From positions 27,099-91,098 of the forward strand of contig JAAYPT010000060.1 in assembly GCA_012519695.1 (NCBI GenBank): a DNA stretch of 64,000 bases, in the 5' to 3' direction. The notes below the pieces were generated by a model, which saw nothing but the letters and a program-made list of their open reading frames with translations, ran no database searches and had not been told where the DNA came from. A program made the translations under genes and the position numbers. Positions within the stretch are counted from its first letter, which is position 1. The number at the start of each line of letters is the position of its first letter. The stretch comes from Clostridiales bacterium (GTDB taxonomy: Bacteria; Bacillota; Clostridia; Lachnospirales; Lachnospiraceae). Positions 35,220 to 43,745 of this stretch are shown here, in pieces.

Positions 35220-38156
35220 ATGAAACAGACAAATAAGATAAGAAAGGGAATTGCCTGGATGCTTTGCACAGTGCTGGTACTTGGAATATTGCCGATGCTG
35301 CCACAAATGTCAATGCAGACATCTGCAGCAGAGAGTGCAGACAGCGTATTTATATATGGTGTGGAATTGCATGCGGGCAGTAAGGAGTATTTTAAGAATG
35401 GTGATACTGCTGCTAGCGGTGCAACAGGTACTTATGAGGACCATAGTGCATACTATAGTACGGCAGGTGAGCTTTGGCTGAATAATTTAGAGGCACATAC
35501 GATCAAAGCGGATGGAGATCTTGCCATATATGTATGCAACAATCGGGCAACAAATATGAATACCGTGACCGCGGCACAGAATGAAACAGCGATAGAGGTA
35601 AAAGGTTATTTGACAATCTGGTATGGCGGTTATGGTGGCGTAACGGGCAGCCTGACGGTGGAAAGTGATGGAAAAGAGGCAATACAGGCAGATTCAGGCA
35701 TGACTGTCACAAGTGGCGTGCAGGTAAAAGTTCAAGCGAAAAGTGGTGCTACAGCAGTCTCATTGGGAGGAGCTCTGACAATCAATGGAATTGGGACGAA
35801 GCTTGAAGCGGCGAGTGATGGCAGTGCGGGAAAAGGTATTGTTGCACAAAAGGGTATTTATGTGAAAAACTCTGCCACCCTGACAGCTTTTGGAGGTGCT
35901 GCTGCTTATGAGTCTCCTTCCGGTATAGATAAGAGTGGGTATGGTTATGAAGACTATAACGTATTTACCGGCGATGCTGCACCGGGAACACAGGCAGCGA
36001 AGGATACGGTATTAGATGGTTATAAATACATACGGATTGAACCGACAGGTGTTGCAAATGTTACGACACTGACTGATCTGAAGGCGGCAGCCAAAAATCA
36101 ATATATCAGTCTTATCAATGTCATGAATGACATAACAATTACAGAGACGGTGTATGTCGGAAGGGCAGTGACGATTCAGAGTCCGGATGCATCTAATGTA
36201 TCAAAGTTGATCAGGGGTAAGAATTATACAAAAGTAATGCTGGATTTTGATGGCGACAATGGTCATAAGTCAGATGTCGTTACATTGAAGAATATCATAG
36301 TGGATGGAAATAAGGACGGAAATACACAGACTGCATCACCTGCAATCAAATCCATTTATATTTTGGTAGATTTAGAAAGTGGCACCGTGATTGAGAATAA
36401 CCATGCAAAGGAAGGTGCAGCCGTATATGTAAATGATTCTAGTACGGTGACCATGCGGGAAGGCAGTGAGATCCGAAATAATGTATCCGAGAGTGACGGA
36501 ACGGTTTATGTAATTGGCAATGGTGGAAATTTTGAAATGACTGGTGGAACCATCAGTGGAAACACAGTTGCCGGCAATGGAGGCGGAATCTATGAATCCG
36601 GAGGTGGTTCTGCCCGCATGACCGGTGGAACCATCAGTGGAAATACTGCTAAAGGAAATGGCGGCGGTGTATATAATGTGGAGAAACTGTATGGAGGTAC
36701 GATCACCGGCAACAGTACAAGTGGAAACGGAGGCGGCGTTTTCGTTCCTGTAAGTGGAGCATGTCTTTTAAACAATGATATCAATATCAGTGGCAATTAT
36801 AAGGACGGTATCTGGAGTACAACAGAGCAACGCTATACCGGGGGAACAGTAAATAATCTTTATTTGTCAGATTTCGGGTCCAATGTATATGTGGAAGGTT
36901 CCTTAGTGGGAAATGCTAAGATCGGTATCACCAGTGCTCTCAAAAGTTATCCTGTTTCCATAGGTGGAGGAGATGCCATGTATGTCTATGGTAAAGGCTA
37001 TGTCTTGAAAGAGTCTGATGTATCTAAGTTTGTCAGTGATCAGGATGGTTTCGTAATAAAAGAAGACAATAATGAGATTTTTTTGGATAAAATACGTGCT
37101 TCATTAAAAGCATCCGATTTTCAGTTTGAAGCACCACAGAGTCTGATCTACGACGGAAAAGCCAAGGAAGCAGAAATATCGAAAAAAGATGGCACTTCCT
37201 GTGGAGATATCACAGTAGAATATTATCAGGACGGAAAGAAAGTTACACCGGTCAATGCCGGAACATATACTGTAAAGATCAATGTGGCAGAAAATGATAA
37301 TTATCTTGCAGCCTCCGGTCTGACAGACAGTAGCTGGACATTTACCATTGAGCCGAGAAAACTGTTAGTATCCGTTGTGGATGTTGTAATTGACAAAGGT
37401 GATGCAATGCCGGCACTTAACGTCAGAATAGATGGATTTGTAGATGGCGAGGATGAGAACAGCATTGCAGGCTTCAAGAAACCGATAGCAAAAGTAAAAG
37501 GAGCAGTTAATACAAACGATACAAATGTTAAGAATTTTGAAGTAACTTACAGTGGTGGAAATGCAACTGCAAACTATCAGTTCGTAGAAAATACAGTTGC
37601 AAAGATTATGATTAATGGTTCAGATACAACACCAAAAGAATATAAAGTCATCGAAGGAGCAGGTGGTGTATACACCTTAAATAAAGATAGCAGTTTTACT
37701 GTCCGTGTCGACGGAGAATATAAGAAATTTGTAGATGTTGAGATTGACGGAAAGGTAGTAGACAGCAAGTATTACACAGCATGGAGCGGTTCTACTTATG
37801 TAAAATTCAAAAAAGAATTTATGAACACCTTAGCAGTTGGCGACCATGCAGTCAGATTTATTTTTGAAGACGGATATGCGACAGCAGTATTGACCGTGGT
37901 ACAAAAGGATGATGCAAATACGGAAACAGCACTGTCTGCCGATACCAATACCAATACCAATACCAATACGGAAACAGCACTGTCTGCCAATACCAATACC
38001 AATACGGCAAAAGATCAGACTGCTAATGCAACGGTAACTGCACTGAAGACCGGTGATACTTTCCAACCGATACTTTGGGCAGGAATACTGTGTGTTTCCG
38101 TAGCAGGAATGGTTGGAATCATAGCAGTGGATAAAAAGAGAAAGAAATGTCAGTAG
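35220..38156 (+). CDS. Large secreted surface protein, beta-helix and MBG-like domains, LKTGD anchor
   Basis: This 978-aa protein has a signal peptide (basic start, then AWMLCTVLVLGILPML). A beta-helix-like body follows (about residues 60-600). It includes near-identical repeats of MTGGTISGN and GNGGGVY type around 440-510, as in parallel beta-helix adhesins and polysaccharide-active proteins. Next is an MBG-like domain (SLIYDGKAKEAEIS ... NAGTYTVKINV) and an X2-like domain (TLNKDSSFTVRVDGEYKKFVDVEIDG). A Thr/Asn-rich linker with hexanucleotide repeats leads to the sorting-type end LKTGD, a hydrophobic helix and KKRKK. AGGAGG precedes the ATG. The likely role is wall-attached adhesion or glycan binding; no catalytic motif is visible. 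Confidence 0.85.
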   Translation: MKQTNKIRKGIAWMLCTVLVLGILPMLPQMSMQTSAAESADSVFIYGVELHAGSKEYFKNGDTAASGATGTYEDHSAYYSTAGELWLNNLEAHTIKADGDLAIYVCNNRATNMNTVTAAQNETAIEVKGYLTIWYGGYGGVTGSLTVESDGKEAIQADSGMTVTSGVQVKVQAKSGATAVSLGGALTINGIGTKLEAASDGSAGKGIVAQKGIYVKNSATLTAFGGAAAYESPSGIDKSGYGYEDYNVFTGDAAPGTQAAKDTVLDGYKYIRIEPTGVANVTTLTDLKAAAKNQYISLINVMNDITITETVYVGRAVTIQSPDASNVSKLIRGKNYTKVMLDFDGDNGHKSDVVTLKNIIVDGNKDGNTQTASPAIKSIYILVDLESGTVIENNHAKEGAAVYVNDSSTVTMREGSEIRNNVSESDGTVYVIGNGGNFEMTGGTISGNTVAGNGGGIYESGGGSARMTGGTISGNTAKGNGGGVYNVEKLYGGTITGNSTSGNGGGVFVPVSGACLLNNDINISGNYKDGIWSTTEQRYTGGTVNNLYLSDFGSNVYVEGSLVGNAKIGITSALKSYPVSIGGGDAMYVYGKGYVLKESDVSKFVSDQDGFVIKEDNNEIFLDKIRASLKASDFQFEAPQSLIYDGKAKEAEISKKDGTSCGDITVEYYQDGKKVTPVNAGTYTVKINVAENDNYLAASGLTDSSWTFTIEPRKLLVSVVDVVIDKGDAMPALNVRIDGFVDGEDENSIAGFKKPIAKVKGAVNTNDTNVKNFEVTYSGGNATANYQFVENTVAKIMINGSDTTPKEYKVIEGAGGVYTLNKDSSFTVRVDGEYKKFVDVEIDGKVVDSKYYTAWSGSTYVKFKKEFMNTLAVGDHAVRFIFEDGYATAVLTVVQKDDANTETALSADTNTNTNTNTETALSANTNTNTAKDQTANATVTALKTGDTFQPILWAGILCVSVAGMVGIIAVDKKRKKCQ
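37917..38005 (+). repeat. Hexanucleotide array and 24-bp direct repeat in surface protein linker
   Basis: A 24-bp unit beginning AATACGGAAACAG occurs at 37917-37940 and again at 37965-37988. It is followed each time by tandem AATACC units coding Asn-Thr. Unit loss or gain is in frame and would change linker length below the LKTGD anchor. Confidence 0.9.
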
Positions 38157-38206
38157 GAAGTAAAGAATACGAAGTAACAATAAAAAGTGTGAATATGAAG
38201 CATGAT

Positions 38207-38252
38207 CTGAGCCCCATCCACGGGAAGAAGTGGATGGGGCTCAGAGTTTTTT
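38207..38252 (+). terminator. Strong terminator after the 978-aa surface protein
   Basis: CTGAGCCCCATCCAC and GTGGATGGGGCTCAG make a perfect 15-bp GC-rich stem with an 8-base loop, followed by AGTTTTTT. It lies 50 bases after the surface protein stop and fits an intrinsic terminator. Confidence 0.9.
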
Positions 38253-38320
38253 GAGGTAGTCACAGGGGGATGGGAAGGTGATAGGCAATGAAGATTTGAT
38301 TAGAAAGCTTAGAGTAGGGG

Positions 38321-38443
38321 AAAGGGGCAACCTTTGCAAATGAAATGGAGATACAGTTGGACTCAACAGGTGGAGACAAGTTAGAAACCTCCGAAAAGCA
38401 GTTGAAGTCCTGGGTTGACAGTGTACAACAGTTACTCCGTTAA
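38321..38443 (+). pseudogene. Possible 3' gene remnant
   Basis: A plus-strand frame here reads like the C-terminus of a helical protein: ATFANEMEIQLD, then SEKQLKSWVDSVQQLLR and a stop at 38441-38443. It is preceded by an in-frame TAG at 38315, and no ribosome site fits the internal ATG at 38345. It overlaps the 3' end of the minus-strand membrane protein by a few bases. I cannot name the family, and a chance frame is quite possible. Confidence 0.25.
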
Positions 38444-39100
38444 AACAGAGACAAACTGGCATCTTTTATCTAACCAATTCCCGATAAGCCCTACGGCTTT
38501 TCCCATAGTGAAGGCGGCAAGAATGGTTCCGATACCCAGACCATCCAGGTGTCCTAAGAAGAAAACAGTCAGACCTGCGGTAACAGCAAGGCAGATGACA
38601 TCAAAGGATATTTTGATTTTCGGATAGGCAATACCACTGATTTGCGCAAGTTCCCGTGGAAAAAGATCCGTAGGGATGATAGGGAGTCCACAACGGTTAG
38701 AAAGTGCGATTCCCAAGCTAATCAGAAAATAGCTCATTATAAAGTAAAAAATACGCCATGGAAGATCATGTGGCAACGCTTGAATCCAAAGTTCATGAAC
38801 ATCTAAAAGTTTTCCAAATGCAAAACCAACAACAAAACTAAATAAATACTGTGGAATAAATTTTTTCCTTAATATCATTAAGCTCAGCACTAATAATCCT
38901 TGGAACAAATAAGTCCATGTACCAAGAGAAATATTGGAAAATACCTCAGAAAAAGCAAAAGGAACGCTGGAAATGGCAGAAATTCCTGCGCTGGAATAGA
39001 GCATCAGTACAACACCAAAGCTATTAATGGTAACTGCAATGGCAAGTGCCAATTCCCCACGAAAAGTACGAATCATGTTTTCCTTTAATGTATCATCCAT
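38432..39100 (-). CDS. YczE-like multi-pass membrane protein
   Basis: This 222-aa integral membrane protein has about five or six hydrophobic helices and resembles the YczE/YitT-type family (FGVVLMLYSSAGISAISSVPF at the start, GLPIIPTDLFPREL in the middle, GTILAAFTMGKAVGLI near the end). The biochemical function of this family is not established; some members are thought to be transporters. AGGAGG lies 7 bases before the ATG on the minus strand. It is divergent from the LysR gene at 39252 and is probably its target. Confidence 0.8.
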   Translation of the reverse strand: MDDTLKENMIRTFRGELALAIAVTINSFGVVLMLYSSAGISAISSVPFAFSEVFSNISLGTWTYLFQGLLVLSLMILRKKFIPQYLFSFVVGFAFGKLLDVHELWIQALPHDLPWRIFYFIMSYFLISLGIALSNRCGLPIIPTDLFPRELAQISGIAYPKIKISFDVICLAVTAGLTVFFLGHLDGLGIGTILAAFTMGKAVGLIGNWLDKRCQFVSVLTE

Positions 39101-39187
39101 GTTAATTCCTCCTACATTACTTACATTTTTAAATCTACTCTAGTATAGTGAGAGTTGAAATGAATAACAAATTGATAATTTTCATGG

Positions 39188-39210
39188 AATTATAGATTGT
39201 ATCTATAATT
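39188..39210. promoter_or_regulatory. LysR-type operator palindrome
   Basis: AATTATAGAT-TGT-ATCTATAATT is a perfect 10-bp inverted repeat. It lies 42 bases before the LysR start and overlaps a possible -10 (TATAAT, 39204-39209). LysR proteins bind such dyads between divergent genes, activating the neighbour and repressing themselves, so this is the probable site for the regulator at 39252. Confidence 0.7.
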
Positions 39211-39251
39211 AGGTGTATACTGATGGTTAGAGATAGAAGGGAGGCAATCTG

Positions 39252-40139
39252 GTGAATCTGTTTTATTTACGCTATTTTGTGACATTGGCACATGTGCAAC
39301 ACTATACCAAGGCGGCAGAGCAGTTATGTATCACGCAGCCAAGTCTTAGCCATGCCATTTCGCAGATGGAAAAAGAACTGGGAGTGCCATTATTTGAAAA
39401 AGTAGGAAGAAATACCACGTTGACACGATTTGGAGAGGAGTTTTTAAGTTGTGCGGAGCATACCCTTTCCACGCTGGATGAGGGAGTCGCTTCTTTAAAG
39501 CGTAGCGCAAGAGGGGAAGGATTGATTCGGCTGGGATTGTTGCGCCCGCTGGGAGTGGAGTTTGTTCCCCGTCTGGCAGCGCGCTTCTTAGAAGAACATT
39601 CGGATAAAGAAATTCAATTCACTTTTCATACGGATGTGACGCAGCATTTGCTGGAAGGATTGGCAGCACGAAAGTTTGACTTATTGTTTTGCTCCAAGCC
39701 GCAAGAAGAGTTAGGACTGACCGCAGTTCCCATTAGAAGACAGGAATTGGTTTTGATTACCCCGAAGAATCATCCACTGGCAGAAGAAAAATCCATAGAC
39801 CTTGCCAAAACAGCACCGTATCCGTATGTTTATTTTGCAAAAAGTTCGGGAATTCGCGATGTAATTGATGAAATGTTTATAAAAAGTAAAATAGTGCCGA
39901 AGATTGCCTACGAAACCGAGGAAGACCAGGTGGTTGCCGGATTGGTTGCCCAGGGATTCGGAATTGCAGTGGTTCCGTATATGGACCTATTATTGAAACT
40001 AAATATTAATATTTTGAAAATCAATACACCTTCCTATGAGCGAAATTTTTATCTGGTAAACGATGACAGTGTATACATGTCACCGGCAGTAAAAGCATTT
40101 CAAAAATATGTATTGGCAGGTGACACATTTTCCATTTAA
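39252..40139 (+). CDS. LysR-family transcriptional regulator
   Basis: This 295-aa protein is complete. The winged HTH (residues 1-60: LYRYF-type opening, KAAEQLCITQPSLSHAISQME, GVPLFEKVGR) is followed by a periplasmic-binding-protein-like effector domain. It resembles the GltC/CynR/BenM group. The start is GTG at 39252 with AGGGAGG 8 bases upstream. It is divergent from the YczE-like gene and followed by a cupin gene, so an aromatic or small-acid signal is plausible, but the ligand is not readable from sequence. Confidence 0.9.
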   Translation: MNLFYLRYFVTLAHVQHYTKAAEQLCITQPSLSHAISQMEKELGVPLFEKVGRNTTLTRFGEEFLSCAEHTLSTLDEGVASLKRSARGEGLIRLGLLRPLGVEFVPRLAARFLEEHSDKEIQFTFHTDVTQHLLEGLAARKFDLLFCSKPQEELGLTAVPIRRQELVLITPKNHPLAEEKSIDLAKTAPYPYVYFAKSSGIRDVIDEMFIKSKIVPKIAYETEEDQVVAGLVAQGFGIAVVPYMDLLLKLNINILKINTPSYERNFYLVNDDSVYMSPAVKAFQKYVLAGDTFSI

Positions 40140-40175
40140 GCATATGCTATAGAAACAGCGAAGATGGAGAAATAT

Positions 40176-40592
40176 ATGAATTGTGCAAACAATAGAAGTC
40201 GTATAGATTTTGGACCCAATCCGTATATATTAAATGTGCCCCAAAGTACCATGGAAAATGAAAATTTTCGTACTACTGTTTGGACCGGATGTCATTTGCA
40301 AATGACATTGATGTGCATTCCGGTAAGAGGAGATATTGGGCTGGAGATACATGAAGATACCGATCAGGTCATTCGAGTAGAACAGGGAAGAGCCGTAGTG
40401 AAAATGGGAACCTGTAGAAGACAATTAGAGTATCAAAGAGAGGTTCGGGAGGGTGATACCGTGTTTGTTCCCGCAGGGACCTGGCATAATGTTATTAACG
40501 TAGGAAGATGTCCGCTAAAAGTATCTTCCACCTATGCTCCGCCAAATCACCCACGAGGAACGATACACACTAAAAAGTGTCATCAAAAATGA
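40176..40592 (+). CDS. Small cupin protein
   Basis: This 138-aa single-domain cupin (residues about 30-120) has the first motif around GDIGLEIHEDTDQVIRVEQG and the second around EGDTVFVPAGTWHNVIN. The first motif keeps one His and Glu/Asp residues, so metal binding is possible. ATG 40176 has GGAG 6 bases upstream, while 40164 lies too early. It follows the LysR gene by 36 bases and may be co-transcribed. Related cupins act as isomerases or storage-type sugar-binding proteins; the substrate is unknown. Confidence 0.8.
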   Translation: MNCANNRSRIDFGPNPYILNVPQSTMENENFRTTVWTGCHLQMTLMCIPVRGDIGLEIHEDTDQVIRVEQGRAVVKMGTCRRQLEYQREVREGDTVFVPAGTWHNVINVGRCPLKVSSTYAPPNHPRGTIHTKKCHQK

Positions 40593-40605
40593 CATATAAA
40601 CAAAA

Positions 40606-41300
40606 GTGACAAATACAGTGATTATATTGAATAAAAAGGTTGAAATTGATAAGATAGATATAACAACCAAAATGACAGTTATCAAAGAAAGTATGGCGGT
40701 TATGGTGAGTGTAATACCAAATGGGGATACAAATATTACAGAGGAACTATTGAGTGAGGAATTACAGAATCGTGGAATTGTGTCGGGAGTTGACAGGGAA
40801 TTATTAAATGAGATTGCAGAACATGGCATATACAAAAAAGTATATATTGTTGCGCAGGGGGAATATGCAACACCGGGAAAAGCAGGGTACTATGAGTTCC
40901 TGTTTGATAAAAACGTACAGCAAAATGTACCAAGGATAAACGAGGATGGAAGTGTTGATTACTCTCCGGTTATTCAAATGGTAGAAGAGGGACAGCTTTT
41001 GGCAGTATATCATCATGCCCAACAAGGAAAAAACGGTTACACGGTTTTGGGAGCGGCGATTGCTCCGGCACCGGCAAAAGAACAGCCGGAATTGGTTTGC
41101 AAAGGGGTAGAAAAAAGAGGGGATAATTATTATGCCGGTATCAATGGAAGAGTCTCATTGGATAGTAGAAGGCTGGAAGTAAAGAACCATCTGGTTATCG
41201 AGGGGGACGTAGGATACCATGGAAGGAAATCATGGATGCAGTAGAGCGTGTTGCATTTATGGATATCGTAGAGCAAATTTCCAAACTGCAAGAGACATAA
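40606..41300 (+). pseudogene. FapA-like (DUF342) gene, truncated
   Basis: The first about 210 codons match the N-terminal domain of FapA/DUF342 proteins: VMVSVIPNGDTNITEELLSEEL, RGIVSGVDRELL, ATPGKAGYYEFLF and INEDGSVDYSPVIQMVEEGQLLA. The frame reaches the start of the beta-helix part (VKNHLVIEGDVGY) and then stops at 41242-41244. The long right-handed repeat domain expected next is missing. In another frame, 41229-41300 reads EIMDAVERVAFMDIVEQISKL, possibly the original C-terminus, so an internal deletion with a frame change is likely. The start is uncertain (GTG 40606). Confidence 0.65.
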
Positions 41301-41339
41301 AGTGAAAGTTTGAGTGTAATGAAAGACGAGGAAGTAATT

Positions 41340-41615
41340 ATGTTAAAAGAATTAAAGGAAAATAAGATAATATTTTGGAGTTTATCAGTAATTCTACCAA
41401 TTTTTTATGTGACTATTTTAAATGGTGGAATTGGCGGCGCAGTATACATAGGCAATCTGTTGGGTGCATATTTAATGGAATGTGTTTTTTATTTTATTAC
41501 TAATTGGATATATGGAAGAATATCTAAAGAAGTGACAAAGAATAATTCTATTTCTCTTATGATAGGCTTTGTAATTTATGTTCTAATTATGGTAATTCAG
41601 TTTAGGGCAATTTAA
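41340..41615 (+). CDS. Small membrane protein, unknown function
   Basis: This 91-aa protein has three hydrophobic segments (SLSVILPIFYVTIL, GAYLMECVFYFITNWIYG and MIGFVIYVLIMVIQF), basic N- and inter-helix residues and no motif I recognise. The ATG at 41340 has GAGGAAG upstream; a longer frame begins at 41310 without a ribosome site. It stands alone between the FapA remnant and the zinc-ribbon gene. Confidence 0.6.
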   Translation: MLKELKENKIIFWSLSVILPIFYVTILNGGIGGAVYIGNLLGAYLMECVFYFITNWIYGRISKEVTKNNSISLMIGFVIYVLIMVIQFRAI

Positions 41616-41702
41616 TTATGAAATAGTGTTAAACTGAAAGTTTGAAGTAGATACAACTATTGATTTAGTATTTTAGAAGACATAGTATCAGGGTTCTCAT
41701 AG

Positions 41703-41732
41703 TTGACAATAGATTGGAAATAATTGTATAAT
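41703..41732 (+). promoter_or_regulatory. Sigma-A promoter for the zinc-ribbon gene
   Basis: TTGACA at 41703-41708 and TATAAT at 41727-41732 are both perfect, with an 18-bp spacer. They lie about 60 bases before the zinc-ribbon start codon. Confidence 0.8.
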
Positions 41733-41789
41733 ATTTTTCAGTGAGTGTTGTTATAATTATAGTAAGTTTGTAAAATGGAGGAATCAATA

Positions 41790-42260
41790 ATGGCATTTTT
41801 AGATGATTTTGGAAAAAAGATATCACAGGCAAGCCAGTCTACTTTGCAGAAGACAAGAGAAATGGCGGATGTAGCAAAATTAAATATGCAGATTACCGAC
41901 GAAGAAAAGAGAATTAATGATACATATCTTGAAATCGGAAAGAAATATGTAGAATTACATGCAGAGGATAGTGAAGAAGCAATGTCCGGTATGGTACAGG
42001 CAATTGCAGACAGCAATAAGAAAATTCAGGATTTAAAGGCACAGATACAGATAATTAAAGGTGTAGTACGTTGTGAGAATTGTGGCGCAGAAGTAGCAAA
42101 AGAATCTGCTTTCTGTCCATCTTGCGGAAATAAGATGCCGGAAATCGTACAGCCAGTAGTAGAGCAGCCGGTAGCAGAAGCTAAGAAATGTGCAAATTGC
42201 GGAGCAACATTAGATAATGGTGCGCTGTTTTGTTCTGAGTGTGGAACAAAGGTAGAGTAG
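41790..42260 (+). CDS. Double zinc-ribbon protein with coiled coil
   Basis: This 156-aa cytoplasmic protein has a helical, probably coiled-coil N-terminal part (residues 1-90) and two C-terminal zinc ribbons. The first has CENC and CPSC, the second CANC and CSEC, separated by a Pro/Val/Glu linker. Such zinc_ribbon_2 proteins are common in Clostridia next to small membrane proteins and have no assigned function. The ATG at 41790 has TGGAGG upstream; an extension from 41775 runs into that site. It is followed closely by a membrane protein gene. Confidence 0.8.
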   Translation: MAFLDDFGKKISQASQSTLQKTREMADVAKLNMQITDEEKRINDTYLEIGKKYVELHAEDSEEAMSGMVQAIADSNKKIQDLKAQIQIIKGVVRCENCGAEVAKESAFCPSCGNKMPEIVQPVVEQPVAEAKKCANCGATLDNGALFCSECGTKVE

Positions 42261-42307
42261 TTTACAGTATATGTAAAAATATTTTTTAATAAACGAGGAG
42301 GATGGTT

Positions 42308-42724
42308 ATGCAAAAGACCAAATTAGGAGTTTCAGTAGGATTATTAGGAGCAGCGGCATATTTCAGCGCAGCATTCGGAGGATATGTAGCAATGTTTATC
42401 GTTGCCGGATATATCTTATTATTTGAGGAAAATGAATGGCTTAAGAAAGTAGCTGTAAAAGCAGTTGCATTAATGATTACAGTAGGTGTGATTATTACTA
42501 CAATCGGATTAATTCCGGACGTACTTAGCTGGTTAACAAGTTTCTTAGCTGTATTTAATGTATATTTTTCAACAGGAACGATTGGTTCATTTTTCAATTC
42601 TATTACTGATGCAATTGATATTATTAGAACAGTGTTCTTCTTAATCTTAGGTGTTAAGGCATTAAATCAGGGAACAGTAACAGTTCCGGTTGTTGATAAC
42701 TTAATCAACAAATATATGGCATAA
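42308..42724 (+). CDS. Small integral membrane protein, unknown function
   Basis: This 138-aa protein has about three or four hydrophobic stretches (VGLLGAAAYFSAAFGGYVAMF, ALMITVGVIITTIGLI, IIRTVFFLILGVKAL). AGGAGG lies 6 bases before ATG 42308, while the in-frame ATG at 42302 touches it. It probably shares the transcript of the zinc-ribbon gene and is followed by a terminator. I do not recognise the family. Confidence 0.7.
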   Translation: MQKTKLGVSVGLLGAAAYFSAAFGGYVAMFIVAGYILLFEENEWLKKVAVKAVALMITVGVIITTIGLIPDVLSWLTSFLAVFNVYFSTGTIGSFFNSITDAIDIIRTVFFLILGVKALNQGTVTVPVVDNLINKYMA

Positions 42725-42756
42725 TTGGTGTTTTCAAACCACAGATAATAACGAAA

Positions 42757-42793
42757 AGAAGTTGTTGAGATAGTTTCAATGGCTTCTTTTTTT
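42757..42793 (+). terminator. Intrinsic terminator
   Basis: AGAAGTTGTTGA pairs with TCAATGGCTTCT in a 12-bp stem with G-T pairs and a 7-base loop, followed by a T run to 42793. It ends the zinc-ribbon/membrane protein unit. Confidence 0.8.
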
Positions 42794-42869
42794 ATGCAGT
42801 AGGAAATTAAGAAAAAATGGACAAAACAGTGGAAATTTTTTTAAGAAAATCCAATTAGTGGAAAAAGTA

Positions 42870-42909
42870 AAAGGAGTTGTTGAGAGAGATTCTCAATAGC
42901 TCCTTTTTA
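42870..42909 (+). terminator. Second hairpin with related stem
   Basis: AAAGGAGTTGTTGAGA pairs with TCTCAATAGCTCCTTT, a 16-bp stem with G-T pairs and a 5-base loop that ends in a T run. The stem shares GTTGTTGA with the terminator 100 bases upstream. It could be a second terminator or an attenuator before the YbaN operon. Confidence 0.65.
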
Positions 42910-42990
42910 CTTGCAGGCATATGGGGATTCGTGTATTCTCTATTTTGAGTTAGCAATTTCTAACCCATGAAGAGAAAAGCGAGGTACAAT

Positions 42991-43392
42991 ATGAAAAAAA
43001 TAATAAGTGGAGTTTGTGTGGCGTTGGGTTTCATTTCCCTTGGGATTGGAATACTTGGAGTCATTCTTCCGATTTTGCCAACAACCCCATTTCTTTTACT
43101 TGCAGCAGCACTTTTCGCCAGAGGTTCTGAGCGGTTTCATCAGTGGTTTACAGGAACAAAGCTGTATAAAAAATACATAGAAAATACCGTGAAGAAGAAG
43201 GAAATGACCGTAAAAGCGAAAGTATCTGTATTAACCACCATTTCGTTATTGTTATTGATAGGATTTATTATGTCTCCGGTTTGGTATGCAAAAGCAATTA
43301 TTGCAGTGGTGGCAGTATTTCATTACTATTACTTTTTGTTCCGTATCAAAACAGTGGAAGAACCCGACTTCCCAGAGGGTTGTGAGGATTAG
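42991..43392 (+). CDS. YbaN family (DUF454) membrane protein
   Basis: This 133-aa inner-membrane protein has the family core [32 protein letters not shown] and two further hydrophobic segments. The function of DUF454 is unknown; members are often next to heme or respiratory genes. ATG 42991 has GCGAGG 6-8 bases upstream; the frame extends to 42967. It begins a tightly spaced operon with the nitrous-oxide-stimulated gene and the CydDC-like pair. Confidence 0.85.
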   Translation: MKKIISGVCVALGFISLGIGILGVILPILPTTPFLLLAAALFARGSERFHQWFTGTKLYKKYIENTVKKKEMTVKAKVSVLTTISLLLLIGFIMSPVWYAKAIIAVVAVFHYYYFLFRIKTVEEPDFPEGCED

Positions 43393-43397
43393 AGGAT

Positions 43398-43745
43398 ATG
43401 GATATCAAGGAAAAACGAGAGAAAGAAAAAGAAATGTTAGGGCTGATGGTGCAGGTCTATTGTCGGGGCAAGCATAGGCAGAAAAAGGGATTATGTCCAC
43501 AATGTGAGGAGTTACGGGATTACGCCTGGGTGCGTACCGACAAATGTCCGTTTATGGAGACAAAAACCTTTTGCAGTGCCTGTAAGGTGCACTGTTATGC
43601 ACCTAAAATGCAGGAGAAGGTAAGAGAAGTTATGCGCTATGCCGGTCCTAGAATGTTATGGTATCATCCCTGGGCTGCCATAAAACATATAAAAGTTACC
43701 ATACAGAATAAAAGGAAAGAAAAGAGGAACAGTCATGTTTCATAA
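43398..43745 (+). CDS. YgbA-like, nitrous oxide-stimulated promoter family protein
   Basis: This 115-aa Cys-rich protein resembles E. coli YgbA. Conserved cysteines lie in YCRGKH, LCPQCEEL, DKCPF and FCSACKVHCY, followed by YAGPRMLWYHP. In E. coli the gene responds to nitric oxide and is linked to nitrosative stress recovery. The cysteine spacing suggests metal or Fe-S binding. It overlaps the next gene by 11 bases. Confidence 0.85.
   Translation: MDIKEKREKEKEMLGLMVQVYCRGKHRQKKGLCPQCEELRDYAWVRTDKCPFMETKTFCSACKVHCYAPKMQEKVREVMRYAGPRMLWYHPWAAIKHIKVTIQNKRKEKRNSHVS

Noticed and set aside
36538..36760. Repeated GGTGGAACCATCAGTGG-type units as a possible CRISPR
   Set aside because: The repeats are in frame, coding for Thr-Ile-Ser-Gly-Asn turns of a beta-helix, with no unique spacers of equal length.
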